64,000 bases of DNA from Coriolopsis trogii (lineage: Eukaryota; Basidiomycota; Agaricomycetes; Polyporales; Polyporaceae), in the NCBI GenBank assembly GCA_020543525.1, contig JAHYIO010000033.1, positions 2,666,001 through 2,730,000 of the forward strand, given 5' to 3'. Shown here piece after piece: positions 45,521 through 58,265 of this stretch (position 1 is its first letter; every line of letters starts with the position of its first letter). Position numbers and translations under genes: made by a program. The notes beneath the pieces are model-generated. The model was not told the origin of the DNA and searched no databases. It saw nothing but the letters and a program-made list of their open reading frames with translations.

Positions 45521-47858
45521 ATGGTAACTGCATCAAATTTGGACTCTACCACTGGCGCATATACCATTGGGGTCTTCTTTGAGGTTTGGTGAGTTCTTGC
45601 CGACGTTCGGTAACACATCGATTGACTCCTCAGAACATTATGACAGGCTGTTTGGTTTCACGTCTCTCCAGACCTGGTATGTTTGCTCGTGTGACATCTT
45701 TCGGGGCGTTTGTTTAGCTATTGTAGGTATTACTTCCAGCATTACCCCAAGGATCCCGTCAAACTCAAGTTCTTGGTGCGTTGTCCCATCAGTATATTGG
45801 GCTATCCACCCTGACTCTCTCATTGCTCTAGGTTACTGTCATATGGTGAAATATGAACTCTTCGCTGTTACAATGTGTCACTGAAATTAGATAGGATCCT
45901 TGAGTGTCTACACGCCGCTTTCTCTTGCCATGCAGCCTATTTCTGGCTTGTTACAAACTACCTGAACCCTCCCGCACTTGATGTCTCTGTGTGGTAAGTA
46001 CCAGCTCGTCCTTGACGGTAGTACTCATCAACTTATCTTCCTCTCTAGGAGCGCTGATGTAGGTACTATTGATGGCTATCAATCACGCTAGGGTGACTCA
46101 TCCGTTGTCCCTCTGGCTAGTCTGCCCTCATTGTCTCCGTACGTATCAGGCAATACGATGAGCATGTGGCTGAATTATGTTGCGTAGGGTATCCTCGTCT
46201 TGACTACTCATTGCTTCTTCTGTTTTCGCGTGTGGGCAGGTGCGACAGCCTGATTGTTGGTTTTCCCCAGCTGAGTCAAGGTCTGTCTCAGTGAGCGGCA
46301 GGAAGTGGACTATGCCGAGTTTGATTGTGAGTTCTCACATCATGTCTGCTACATGATTGCTGACGATACTTGCTAAGTTCATTCTCGCGCTAGCATCGTT
46401 CGGTATGTTGCTGCAGTATCGGTGACCCTATTGTATCCTTCACATCATGATGCAAAATGCAGGTGTCGACTGTGGTATGTGCGTCTCTGTTTCCTCTGAT
46501 CATTTGGTCTTCGCTGAGGAGTCTTTATAGGCGTATATGGGCTCAGGTACCTGAATCTCTACATTTTGCAATACTGTGATTTTGAACCATACATGAACAG
46601 CCTCATAGAGCGCCAATTCACCAGTTTTACGAACACCATTGAGGTCTGTAGCCCTCTTGTACTAAGGATTAGAATGTTTTGCTGATTCTCAATCTCTTGT
46701 CCGCACAGATCGTGTCATCAACAGGCCTGGCATTGAAGGTCACTACTGATGTGACAATCGCCGTCTCTCTCGGATATTATCTGCACAGGAACAAGTCAGG
46801 CATCCCTAGGTGCGCACTTGTACCTATCTTGAATTTCTGTGATGGGTATTATGGCTCAGATGTCGGACGACGTTCCCAGGTCGGACCATCTCGTGAACAA
46901 GCTCATATTCTGGGCTATCAACATAGGATGTCTTACCAGGTGCGTTGAGCCGTCTCGTGTTCTCCTCCTGTACTAATCAATTATTTCCACAGCTGCATCG
47001 ATATCTTTGTGCTCGTCTGGGTATGTCAGCCTCATGTCCAACATCTCTCACTAGCTGGCTATAGGATGACCGCCTACAGTCAGAAGCCGCTCATAACCTC
47101 ATCTTCTTGGCACTCTACACGATTGTCGGTAACTGTGAGTGGCCATACCATCCCACTGACCATCGGACTAATTCATGGCAACAGTGTATTCGAACTCGCT
47201 CCTCGCCACGTATGTACCACACATGTTTTACGAGGTGGCGACCTGAATCTCACACCGAACCCTGACTCCCCTGTACTCTTCCCGCTCCAGACTCAACATC
47301 CGCGAACACACGCGCACGCAATTTCTTGAAGACGACGGAAGAGGTCTGCCGCTAGGGAGAATATCGATCAGTGTATCTACGAACACGTCAAACAGGATCA
47401 GTGCGGTACGTGTCCTCCCCCAGCCTCTCCACCTTCCCTCCGAGCGCAGAACTCATGGTATTTGAGAACACTTACAGATCGACACCGTGATACAGTTTCA
47501 AAGCGGAACGACTACTCCGGTTTCTCCGAAGAGCCTAGTAAGTGAACGTTCCTCCTCGCTTCCTTCCGAATCGGCGCTCGCTACACTATCGAGCCGCGGG
47601 CTCCGCACAGGCCCACGCTTTCTTAACGCACACGCTGACTTCGGAGGACGTTCTTTTCAAGTAACATCAGGACAGCATCGTCTACAAATTACCAGGGAAA
47701 AAGTGGGGCGTAATGGCAGAGTTTCAAGGCATTTAGATATTAGACACTCGATCTCATCTGGCTTCCATTGTCAAACCGACAATGCGCGCACGAACCACGA
47801 GCATGGGGCCGGGACGCTTCAAAAGCGGACTGTTGGATTATTGAACCGGCTGATATAG
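45521..47858 (+). CDS. DUF6534-family membrane protein, rightward copy
   Basis: First exons 45521-45588, 45647-45676 and 45727-45775 give MVTASNLDSTTGAYTIGVFF, LFGFTSLQTW and YYFQHYPKDPVKLKFL. Further exons give ILECLHAAFSCHAAYFWLVTNYLNPPALDVSVW and, late in the gene, a FWAIN..TSCIDIFVLVW-like block and YSNSLLATLNIREHTRTQFL. This is the DUF6534 pattern: short N-terminus, YYF..YPKD loop, seven or so hydrophobic helices and a C-terminal N-x-R-x-x-x-R motif. Function is unknown. It faces its paralogue at 48086-50116, whose first exon has the same length (68 nt). Middle exons are very short and the exact end is uncertain; coding probably stops between 47.55 and 47.86 kb. Confidence 0.7.
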
Positions 47859-48085
47859 TTCCCGGAAGCGCATCCCGACATCACAACTCCTCTCCGACAG
47901 AGCCACCCGACCGATCCTTCTGGCGCTCGTCGACAAAGCTGGCCTGGCGGAACTAGACAGACACCCCGAACGAATCAGCGCCTCAGAGAACAAACCGATC
48001 ACAAGTAGCAAAGCGAGCGAACGCGGCGAGACGGTTCCACCCACCGATCGCTCGAGCAGTGCGACACGAGTGCGGCGCAGAGAGG

Positions 48086-50116
48086 TCAAGCTTGACTCAC
48101 CACCGGCCCCTTGGGCAAGTCCGGGATCGTCCCCCGACTGTCGGTCTGGAACATCGTTGCGCTCTGCAGAAGCACGCAATCTCAATCAGTCCGATGTGTC
48201 ACGCGGAGTAGACGGTTGTCGGATACACGTACCGCGCCCATCTTGCTCGAGACGTTCGTGGAGAACTTCATCGAGACGGTATCGAGCGGCATGCTCGTGC
48301 CGTCCTCTGAAAGGACTTGCGTGCGCGTGTACTCGCGGATGTTGAGGCTGTGCGAAGAGCGACGGGTCAGCCTCTCTCAGAGGATACAAGTCTAGTCGCA
48401 AGAGGGAGATATGCTCACGTTGCGAGGAGAGAGTTCGAATAGACTGAGGCTGTGCGTTAGCTGTAAGGACACCAACGGCTGCGTGATTGCTCACGGTTTC
48501 CGACGACCGTGTAGAGAGCCAAGAAAATCAGGTTAGACGTTGCTTCCGACTACCGTCGTTAAGTGCAAGGTTAGCCCTGAGAGACGTCACAATAGCGAAC
48601 AACGACACGTACCCAGATGAGCACAAAGATGTCGATACAGCTGTAGAGCACGTTGAACGTACATCAACGTGTCTAGTAAACTCAACGCACCTAGTAAGAC
48701 ATCCGATGTTGATAGCCCAGAACGTGAGCTTGTTGACGAGATGGTCCGTCCTGCAAAGCGTGTCCAACGTTAGCGTGCAATAATCGCATACGTAGTCAAG
48801 CGCGCGCGCACCTGGCAAGACCCGATTTGTTCTTGTGCAGGTAGAATCCAAGAGAGAAGGCGATGGTCACGTCCGTAGCGACCTTGAACGCCAGTCCCGT
48901 CGATGATACGACCTGCATAGGAAGGAACGCCGTAGTCAGCTACTGCCACGGCCTCTGTCAAAGCTTCGAATACGGCGTACCTCGATTGTGTGCGTGAAGT
49001 TCGAGAACGTGCCCTCGATGACGCTGATCGCTCGTCAGTCGTGATGTCGGCACTCGAGAGAGCCGAGACCTAGTTACCTCAGCACGAATACGCCTGCAAG
49101 AATACCTCAGTTGCCACTCTCATAGGTCGCTGGTAAATAAACACGCTTACCCCAGTCTAGACCTGTGCGTTTTCACAAGGGAGAGGCGCATGGTGATGAA
49201 TAGAAAAGTCAGGATGGAAGACGAGGATGCATACCGAACGACCCCAGTGCCAGGATAAACTAGATAAGCCCCATCAGTTTCAATGCTCTGAAATGAATAT
49301 GTCAAGAAGCTGCTCACGATGAGACACGGCAAGACCCACTTCCTGGCGCTCACTGGGGAGAAGACGAGTTAGCCTGAAAAAGTCACATTCGTTGACCGAC
49401 GTACCCGTCCACACTCGGTAGCAAAAGAAACAGTGCGTGACAAACACGAGGATACCCTGCGTCTTAGAGATGAGCCGCTATCAGATAGGGGACAGAAGGA
49501 TACGTACGGCGACAAGGAGGGCAGACTTGGTAGAAGAATGTTAGCTACCCTAGTGCGGTCAAAGACGGTGACACCTTACATCGGCACTCCTAAACAATTG
49601 TTGAAGCTCTGAGATTATGAACATCAACAAGACACGTACCAAACGGAGATATTAAGTGCGGGAGGGTTCAGATAGTTCTGTACCAGCCAGAAGTAGGCTG
49701 CGTGGCAAGAGAAGGCGGCATGGAGGCATTCGAGGGTCCTGTCCAGCGGTTAGACAAAAATGGTAGCAGGGGGCCCTCAGTGTCATACCATATGACAACG
49801 ACCTAGAGTGAGCAATCAACATACGCCGATAGACCGAGGTTGGATACGATCCTTACCAAGAGCTTGAACTTGAGAGCATCGTTAGGGTAATGCTGGAAGT
49901 AGTACCTACAGTGTAGCTTAGTTCGACGCGCTTAATCGCAGAATGCAAGTATGATTACCATGTCTGAAGAGAAGTGAAGCCGAACAACCTGCGGAATGTC
50001 GTCAGCGGTCGTTCTTTGCGCCAGAAACGGACGCAGGGAAGCACTGACCAGACTTCAAAGAAGACGCCAATGAGATACGCGCCCGTGGTTGAATCCAAGT
50101 TCAATGCGGACACCAT
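48086..50116 (-). CDS. DUF6534-family membrane protein, leftward copy
   Basis: Starts MVSALNLDSTTGAYLIGVFF at 50116, first exon 50116-50049. Later exons give LFGFTSLQTW, NYLNPPALNISVW, and DHLVNKLTFWAINIGCLTR (around 48.7 kb), then the final DSRGTIPDLPKGPVVSQA with stop at 48086. The blocks, splice sites and exon lengths match the rightward copy at 45.5-47.9 kb, so the two form an inverted, tail-to-tail duplicate pair. It should be an integral membrane protein of about seven helices; no molecular role is established for DUF6534. Many exons of only 20-60 nt make the middle hard to delimit by eye. Confidence 0.72.
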
Positions 50117-52977
50117 GGCGCTAAGTCGTTCAAGGGTGCCAGAAAAGAGGGAGTCCCTGTATCTTATATGCAAGGATGGCAGGCACGGATGTGGGGGAAT
50201 AGCTCGGACGAGAGTCGGCGCAACGAGCTACGTGACGCTCAAGCTAGGTTCGCCTGAATATGTAGTTCGACGTGGAGAAGCCTGTCGCCCGCATCCGTAC
50301 AAGCAGATTGATGGAAACGCGGAAGCCTCGCCATGCGAAGCTGTTGCAGGTCGGTCATAAGGAGCTGTATCGTTCATGGTTGACAAGCCGTCTGACGGCC
50401 TCATCAGGGCGAGCCAGTCGGATTCCCAGCAGTGTGAGCAATCGACTGTTTGGTGCTGAGATAATGAGTTGAGAACACAGATTCAAGGGCGGATGGATGG
50501 CACATATGAGAAGCTCACACGGGATAAGAGAGCGTGTTTGTTGCGCGAGCGACACGGTCACTGGCTGCTGTGCGCACGGACCAGCGGCGTTTGGTAGTCG
50601 GACCTCGGACACCGCTCTTTCCGCTCAACGACCTCGCTGTACCCCAGATACGACGACTCAGTTAACTGTCCCTCTTCGCTGTCGTACAGAAGTGTTCGAT
50701 GTCGCCATATATCATCAGCCTGTTGCTTCTTGGTCTTTATTTGCGAGCGGCACGGACGAGAGCTCACTTCTTTCCGCTGTCCCAGGAAACGTCAATGTGC
50801 ATCTACCCCTTGCGGCACGGGACTCACACACCGTTTCGAACTTGAATAGACGGCGGACAATTATGGGCGTATCCTCTCATGCTGCTCTAGTTGAATGCCT
50901 TCCCCAAGGCATTCTGCAGGAATCTTCTGGGGCATGCGGTACGAAGCTCAAACTGGTCGACGTCGTCATTAATTTGCTTGACAGGCTGGGGACCCTGCCT
51001 TCGCGCTTCAGCGGCGCTGCCTGTCTCATACTGGTAGCGCCTGATGGGTTGTACCTCACACTGTCTTCGTGGCGTTGATACCAGAAGTACTACTACCATC
51101 CTCGACGAAAACTGTCGTCCCAGGCATTCGTCTATATTTACGCTCTTCGTTGGAACGACAGATAGACAGAACGTGGAGTGCAAAAGGTGTCACGAAGCCC
51201 GAAAGCAGTCCCCATTCTCAATTGTTCATGGTTGGTAAGTATGATCCTCCTTGCTTATGAATGATCCGCGTTGACCAGGTGTCTTCTGCCACGCTCACAG
51301 TGGAAATGTACGAGATCAACACGGGCGTATGCTGTGCGGTAGTAGTGTCCCGACCAGCCCACACAGTTGCTGCGCTGCGCCGCTGGCAGTCAATCATTCC
51401 ACAAGAGTACCAGGGTTCGTCACAACACCATGACGTACTTTATCACGGTTGGCCACCTTCAAATTACATAACAGTTGGAATGGAACATCAGCAACCTCAG
51501 CAATGCCAGGAATGCTAACACACCGCCCGAGACAGCCGGAAAGGCTCTTTGACAATCGTCTTGTCAGGAAGGTGGTCTTACTACGGAGAGTATCTGGCAT
51601 CTGCTGCGCTCAGCACCTGTGATGCTGAACAAGGACGTACAATCAGGTCAGCTTCCCCGGAGTATCGCACTGAACCCCTGACCCATCCTTGGTACCAGAA
51701 TTTGACGGATCTTATGTGGCACATTGGTCGCAGCACGACTTGAAGGTTTGGACCTGGCGATGTACAAGCAATTTACATGTAGGCAGCAGAGGTCCAAGTA
51801 TATCTAGTACTCCCTTCCAAGCAACCCGTCGCATTGCTACCATTGACTTCGGCTGTCTGATGGGTACATACCGCGGCCTCAGGCTCATACAACAGGTCCT
51901 CACTGGTGCCGATGCAGAGGCTGGACCAGGTAGGCAAAAGCTGTCCCGTAGTAGGGAGACATCGCGCGATCAAAACCCCGTCGACCGTCCTGAGCAACAG
52001 ATCGACCAATGCCCAACGTCAACAATGACCGGCACGTAGTCTCAAACCGGGAATGACACGGGGCTATCGTATTATACTCTACCCTCTCCAAAACGCCATG
52101 TCAGTCCCGCGAGTCATCGAGTGTTGCGGCGCCCGCTCCACAGGAAGCAAGGCAGGCAGACCATCATGATACCCGTCGCTCACGGGCTGACACGAAATCA
52201 CGCCGGAGGATTCGAAGCCACGCTGGATGATGAAGAATCGCGGCAAGCAGAACCATCAATCCCTCCCGTCAAGGCGTCGAGTTCTTTGCCCACAAGCCAG
52301 GCACGTATGTGTAGAAACGCGGAGCCGGACGACGTACTAGGAGTACCCGAACGCATCGCGCACCCTCTCAATCGATGCCTCCTGCTGCGAGCTGAACCTA
52401 CTCGGACGTTCTGCCCAGCCCACTCACGCCCGCTTCCTCTGCTGAGCGCCCCCTCCTGCCACTGCCAGTGAGGTCTGTCCGGAGGCTCTTTTTCCCCCCC
52501 GAAGCGAACGTCAGCCTCGACAGCCCGAGAGGTATTCCGAGTGCCAACCGTCGTCGACCGGTCCTGGGTCGGAGATGGGTCTGATGAGTCGTACGTTGCG
52601 AGCACCCACGGTCCAAAGTTCGAACGCTTGAGAATGTGTTCTATCCGCGTCCCATCGGGAACATGCGGTGTATTCGCAAGTTAGGACTGAGCTCATCCGG
52701 ACCACGGACGCTGTCCGCGCTGCTGCCGAGTCCCACAGGACCGTCTGAATCCCACCGAGCCGCCGCGTCGCGCGGACTTGCAGTCACCATCCAACCCTGT
52801 CGAGGGGTCCCGGTACCTGTCCCGCTGCAGCAGCAGCAGCAGCAGAAAACGCATTCTCGACCATCCCTGCGCGACAAAGAAACAACCGTCGACGATTCCA
52901 CACATCACGCCCTCCCTGTCCGTCAACAGACGGTCTGCCTCCAACGAACCAACAAGAAAAATAACACGCCCCGATCG
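50117..52977. other. Gene-poor stretch; no gene recognised
   Basis: Almost 3 kb without a family motif or splice-consistent frame. The longest open frame (50497-51078, 193 codons) is Cys/Ser/Arg-rich with no motif and looks like chance. The P450 terminates at its right edge. Confidence 0.5.
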
Positions 52978-55492
52978 TCAGTCCGAGTCCCACCGCGCCG
53001 CCTCCGCCTCCGCCCGGTCGGCCTCGAGCACGATGAGCTCCTCGACCGCCTTGCTCCGGACCTTGAACGCGCACGGGAACGGGTTCGGGCGCGAGATCAG
53101 GCCCGTCGTGAACTCGTCCGTCGGGGGCATGATCGGCTTCCCGTCCGGGCCCGTCGCGGGCACGATGTCGAATCCCCAAAGCAGTCTACACGCGGCAAGC
53201 AGTCAGCCCGCGTGGCCACGGAAGCGGGGGAGGACGCACCGGGAGATGACGATGAAGAGCGCTTGGGTCGCGATGTGCATGCCGGGGCAGATCCGGCGCC
53301 CGAACCCGAACTGGAGCGTGAAGTTCTGGAGCTTCGGGTTCGTCGTCTCCAGGAAGCGTTCTGGCCTGAACACCTCCGGCTCGGGGAACAGCTCCGGGTC
53401 TTGCATGATCGCGCTGCGGTGAGCGTGAGCACACTCCAGGTATGTTGCAGAGGAGAGGAGAGGGAGGCCCACTGGAGGTTCGCGTAGACGGTCGCGCCTT
53501 TGGGGATAAAGTACCCGTTGTACGTGTCGTCCTGCGTGACCGCGTGCGGGAAGCCAGTCGGCGCAACGGGTCGCCATCTCCATAGCGCATCAGCACACGG
53601 GCGCACGTTCATGCTGGCGAGAATGCGCGCATGGACATACCTCGAGACCTCCTTGATGAGCGCGTTCACGTACGGGAGGTCGTCCATGTCCGAGAACTCG
53701 GGCATACGCGAAGGCCCGACGACCGTGTCGACTTCGCTCTGCGCCCTCTTCAGGATCTCCGGGTAGTGCATCATGGCGACTGTCCGCGCCGAGCCCCCGT
53801 GAGCCCGTGATCGATCGCACACATACATCGCCAAAGGATGGACGTACGCAGGAAGACCTCGATAGTGATCAACGTCTGTTCATCCCGCGTCAGCACGCTC
53901 AGGTCCGCACAGGGAGAGAGCCCGTGGGGTGCAAGACGGGTTCGGAGAGAACGCGTACCGTCCCGACACCGGCGTCCCATGGCCCAGCAAGCGTGTACGC
54001 CATCTCGAGGTCGCTCAGCCCAAACTCGGCCTGCTTCTCGAGCGCGAGGGTGGCCATGCTCGGCTGCGCGGTGCCTTCAGCCATGTCCTTCCGGACGCGG
54101 TCCATCAGGCCCATGTAGAACTCAAGGTTGACCAGGCGGTCCTTTTCGGGCTCGCGCCGGAACCACTGGAGGCGGTGCTGTGTAGTATGAGAGATGTCTC
54201 AGAGGAGGGAGCGAGGCAGGACGAGAGGATGCGTTTGGGCGTACCGGAAGCCAGAGGAGGATGGGCCACTGAGGTCACGTTGGGCTTAGTCGTTGACTGT
54301 ATGCGCGATGTTGAGGAACGGAATGCTTACTGTTTCGACAATATATCTGCCAGGAACTCTGAAAAAACGAGTCTGAACATCAGTATGGCATGGAGGGAGC
54401 GTGTGCAGGACACATACGCATATCTGAGGGGACAGAGGTCGTCTACAGGTGAGTGCGGTGTTGTGCGCTATTCATGCAAAGAGACGCACTTTCCAAAAGC
54501 TGCTCGGTTTGAGTTTGAAATCAGTCCGCGTGGAATGAATCATGAAGGGCTCACATGCGCCTGCCCGGGCATTTTTGAGCACGACTTCGTCTTGCAGTGA
54601 CCGGACACGTCTTCCATATGCGAGGCGGAATATAACTGACATTTGGAAACTGAAAACGCCTGTAAGGCATGCGCTATCGTTCGCACAGGTAACGAGCTTA
54701 CACGGCGAGGTGACCCTTGTATTCTAGTGGCTCTTTGAGGGCCAGGAGCTTCTTCATCAAGAACTTGCTTTCGAGAGATTGCAGCGGCCGATACTGGGCA
54801 ACCGCGGTATTGTTCAAGCTCGCCTGCATCAACTGTGACCAGCCGCCGTGACTGGTGAGCGAAGGAGGTCCTAGCGATGTCCGCCGTCATAATGAACCCA
54901 AACACGCACTGCTCGCCACCGCTTGTACCGCGGTCCGTAGGACATGGTGATAGCGCGAACTCCCCAAGAGAGTATCTCTCCACTAAACAGGTCCTTTTCA
55001 ACATCACGCAGAAGAGCACATAGGAAAGAGCAACACTTGCGCCATGATACTGCGCGGGCGTCCAGAGTATATGTCTGAGCGCTTATCGAGCAGATCCCAC
55101 GCCGCTTGCGCCGTTCCGAGGACTGTGTTGTGGGTATGCACACGCAGCCGTGAGCACACATTACAGTGCGTCAGTCAAACGAGGCATCACACGCGCACGC
55201 ACTGATTACTGGCGTCCGCCCGAGGTAGAAAGAGACCACAGGACCTATAAGACGATTCCGGTAGAGTGAGTGTGCGGAGAAGGAGGCAGAGTACTTGGCC
55301 AGATCAAGCGTAGCAAGACACACCATACTGCTTGTTCCATGCGGTGAACGTCTTCCATGGGGTGAGTTTGGGCACGTCTGCGCTGTTGTCGCCGAGGAGG
55401 GTCCTGGGCGGGCCAGGAGGCAAGCCACTCGGGCGGCGATACCACCAGAAGAGGAACGTGCAGAGAGCGACGAGCAGTCCTGCGAGGGCCAT
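52978..55492 (-). CDS. Cytochrome P450 monooxygenase (intact)
   Basis: Starts MALAGLLVALCTFLFWWYRR at 55492, a clear membrane anchor, followed by the hinge LPPGPPR. First exons are about 55492-55324, 55244-55203 and 55122-55037. Then come AWDLLDKRSDIYSGRPR, TMSYGPRYKRWRA, YRPLQSLESKFLMKKLL, MSVIFRLAYGRRV, WFRREPEKDRL, AGPWDAGVGT (helix I, with DAGVGT), MPEFSDMDDLPYVNALIKEVSR (ExxR), FRPERFLE, and the haem motif FGFGRRICPGMHIA (Cys ligand). The C-terminal exon ends at 52978. It resembles the O-methylsterigmatocystin-oxidoreductase-like P450s abundant in Agaricomycetes. These sit in the ER membrane and need a P450 reductase; substrate unknown. All main motifs are intact, unlike the relic at 33-34.6 kb. 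Confidence 0.88.
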
Positions 55493-56048
55493 GGCGAGAC
55501 TGGGGGTGTATCAGATGGTAGAATGAGACTCAGAGCGGAGTGAGGAGAGGGACTGCTAGCTGAGGTCGAGCAGCGTGCGTGCCACCTGTTCGGCTCCGGA
55601 AGTCAGATTAGCAAACGGGGCGAGGATGACTGGACGTACCCAAACAGTCAACCGAACTTACTGAACGGATAACCCCGTCACCGTCCCAAATCCGGCCGCA
55701 AGTTCTGAGTAGTCTCCCGGGACCCCGGCCGCGCAGGAGAAGCCGTTTCGTGGGACGTGTTCGCTGCGCTGATGGAAGCATGGGCGGGAGGACGTAACTC
55801 TGTCCTCTGCGGACATGGGATCCGGATGAGGCGTGGATGTCCGGGGTCCTCGGCCTCAAACTCATGCAGGACGCCCGCGGCAATGCGCAGACTTGGTCCG
55901 AGACTTGCCAGACGCGTGCCATTTCATGCACACGGCAGGGATCCATATCTGACAGATATCACGGACGCAGTCTCGCGCCCTCCCAGCATCAGACTTCACC
56001 AATACGTTCACACATGACCGCCGTCCTTCTTTCGTACACCGTACATCC
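55493..56048. other. Intergenic; no gene recognised
   Basis: P450 promoter region on the left and the 3' side of hydrolase 2 on the right. No coding motif. Confidence 0.5.
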
Positions 56049-57575
56049 TCACAGTTTCTGCCGAGAGATCCGTCCATTCTCTTCGCGCATCGTACCAAGC
56101 ACGCCCCAGATGGCGTCCGCGACGGGCCGTGGCGATTGCTGGGGTGCCTGAGTCCCTGCCTCAGCCTCGTCAATAACGCCACAACGGCTCCGGCTCACCA
56201 TATGCCCCGTATCAGGCAGAATCTTGATGCTCGCCATCTTTCTCCCGAGCGCTGCGTCGCAAATGTTGGACTGCACTTTCTTCGCCCTGCGAGAGAGACA
56301 GAGAGGGAGAGGGGTCCTCAGCATCCACTCGACGTCCCCGCCCATGGCGCACATGCGACTCACGTTCCCGGTTGCTGTCCGCCAAACAAGACGTGCACCG
56401 GCACTGCACGACAGACCGCCGCCAGTCGCTCCAGTGCGAGTTGACCTTGGCTGTAATCCCCATACGCATCGCTCTCGAAGGCCTTGGGATACGCAAGGCA
56501 CACCCCATTCTGCCTGTCCTCCCTCAGGCCGTATTCCTATGCACATGCCAGTCGTCGGGAGTCAGTCCTTCTCTGCGTTTGCGCGAGGGAGAACCGAGCA
56601 GCAACGTACCACGAACAGCTCGAGAACGCGCGCGTCCCAGACCTTCCACGTGCGTTTGCTCTTGAAATACGCCAGGGCGTCCTCGCGGCTGGCCCACCGA
56701 TCGCGCCGGAGCGACGCGAACTGCACAAGACCCTTGGTCATCTGCCGCACGTCGGGGTTCCGCGCGTCCACGTCCGCGTGCACCATCCACGGTTCGACCA
56801 GTATAACAGACGACCACGGGATCCGGCGCACGTCGTCCGATGCCGCCAGCACCCTGAAAGCAGGAGAGGAGCACACGGCCTCTCAGTATGCACAACGCGA
56901 CATCATCAGCGTGGAGAACGCACGCTGACGTCGCCCCCGCAGAATGCCCCACGAGCGCGAGCTTCGCCCTCGCCTGCACGCTCGCAGGCAGCCCCCGCAA
57001 CGGCAGTCCAGAACGGACGAGCGCACGGAGCGCGAGCCCATAGTCGTAGCACGCTGCCCACGCAGAGTCGGTCGTAACAGTGGGGATCGGGACACGGGGC
57101 GGGACGGGACTCACAGACGCGTTCCTGTGGCTGATCGTCGGGCCCACTCGTGTTCAGCGCCGCGCTCTCGCCGTGGTCGGGGCAGTCGACCGTCCACGCT
57201 TCTACGATGTGTGGTCCAGGTTGGGACGTGCGTTTGGCCGCAAGGGCAAAGAGTCGCTCGATGATAGGCTCCCACGTTTCCTTGTCTGGCGGTACGACGC
57301 CGGCAGTGCAACGAGGACGAGCGGGTGCAAGGAGAGTGAGGACATTGGGATACGGACGGGAGGAATGAGGCGAAGCTCGGGCACGTACGATGGCTGAGAG
57401 CGTGCGCGAACACGAGCACGACAGGGCTACTCTCTGCTCCGAATGCGTCTATGCGCGAATTCTCCTGGGTTTGCCTGTGGTATCGCTTCGCGTACGCAGA
57501 GAGGGACGCGCCAAATGGACGGAGATCGAGGGTGTATCTCTCAATGCGCAGAGCCGTCGACGGAGATGCCATCAT
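56049..57575 (-). CDS. Alpha/beta-hydrolase-fold protein 2
   Basis: Begins MMASPSTALRIERYTLDLRP at 57575 and ends at 56049 after a short last exon (QQSPRPVADAIWGVLG). Blocks are VVLVFAHALSH, KETWEPIIERLFALAAK, HIVEAWTVDCPDHGESAALN, LALVGHSAGATSACV (canonical G-H-S-A-G nucleophile), SSVILVEPWMV, WASREDALAYFKSKRTWKVWDARVLELFV, VPVHVLFGG (acid region) and ILPDTGHMV (catalytic His). The order and spacing equal those of hydrolase 1 at 41.9-43.2 kb, so the two are paralogues. A cytosolic hydrolase of unknown substrate is the safest description. It lies between a P450 and a short-chain reductase, all on the minus strand. Confidence 0.82.
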
Positions 57576-58265
57576 CGAGTGGATTCACAAGCCTAGCGAG
57601 TCCTAGAGCAGCAATCGTGACGGAGAGTCTCTTGAGAGATGAAAACGCAAGGGGTGAGGGAGATGATAGAGCTCGAGAAGCACCCCATGTGAGCGGGTAC
57701 GCGGCTACCCAGAGAATCCGACTTCCAGGGTAGCACAACGAGCATATCGTGCTGTCGTTGCTAATGCGCCTAGCAATTGATTACCTTTTCTCTCATCGCG
57801 CAGTCGCACTGCAAGCTTGAGCATCGTGGTCAGGAGCAAAGCTAGCTCGCAAAGAGAGCGAGCTGACGTTGAGGATAGCAGTCGCCAAGGCGCTAAATTA
57901 ACCCTCGCGACTCAGCGTCTATTCTCTGTCGACTCCGACTTCTCGAGGAAACCAAAGCCTCATGGATTGACTACGCTCAATGACAATGACTATGCCTACA
58001 AACCGTCAGCCTACACAAGCCCGCATGTTATAGCGCTCAGTATTCGCCACACCATCCCCTTCGGCGAGGGACTCTTGCTGGTCCCCGGTCCCGGTTCGAC
58101 GGCTGCTGGAGGAGGCGGCGCATGGTTCGTCTCATTCGGGTCCGCCTTCGTCGCGGGTTCGCTACTGTACAACACCAAGAAGAAACACAACCGTTCTGAG
58201 TCCCTTCACGTCCAAGACACGACGCGGGGCCAGACCCACGCCTCAAGAATGCAATGCACAAGCAC
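57576..58265. other. Intergenic; no gene recognised
   Basis: Upstream of hydrolase 2 and downstream of the SDR gene. The plus-strand frame starting at 57817 runs into the antisense of the SDR exons and is not a gene. Confidence 0.5.

Noticed and set aside
50497..51078. 193-codon open frame in the gene-poor stretch
   Set aside because: Composition is irregular (Cys/Ser/Arg-rich), no motif, no splice support; expected by chance at this GC content.
55030..55045. Possible fifth GC-AG intron (GC|GCAAGT) in the intact P450
   Set aside because: The GC donor gives the wrong phase for the next exon; a GT donor three bases on (CAA|GTGTTG) with a GGAG acceptor keeps the P450 frame.
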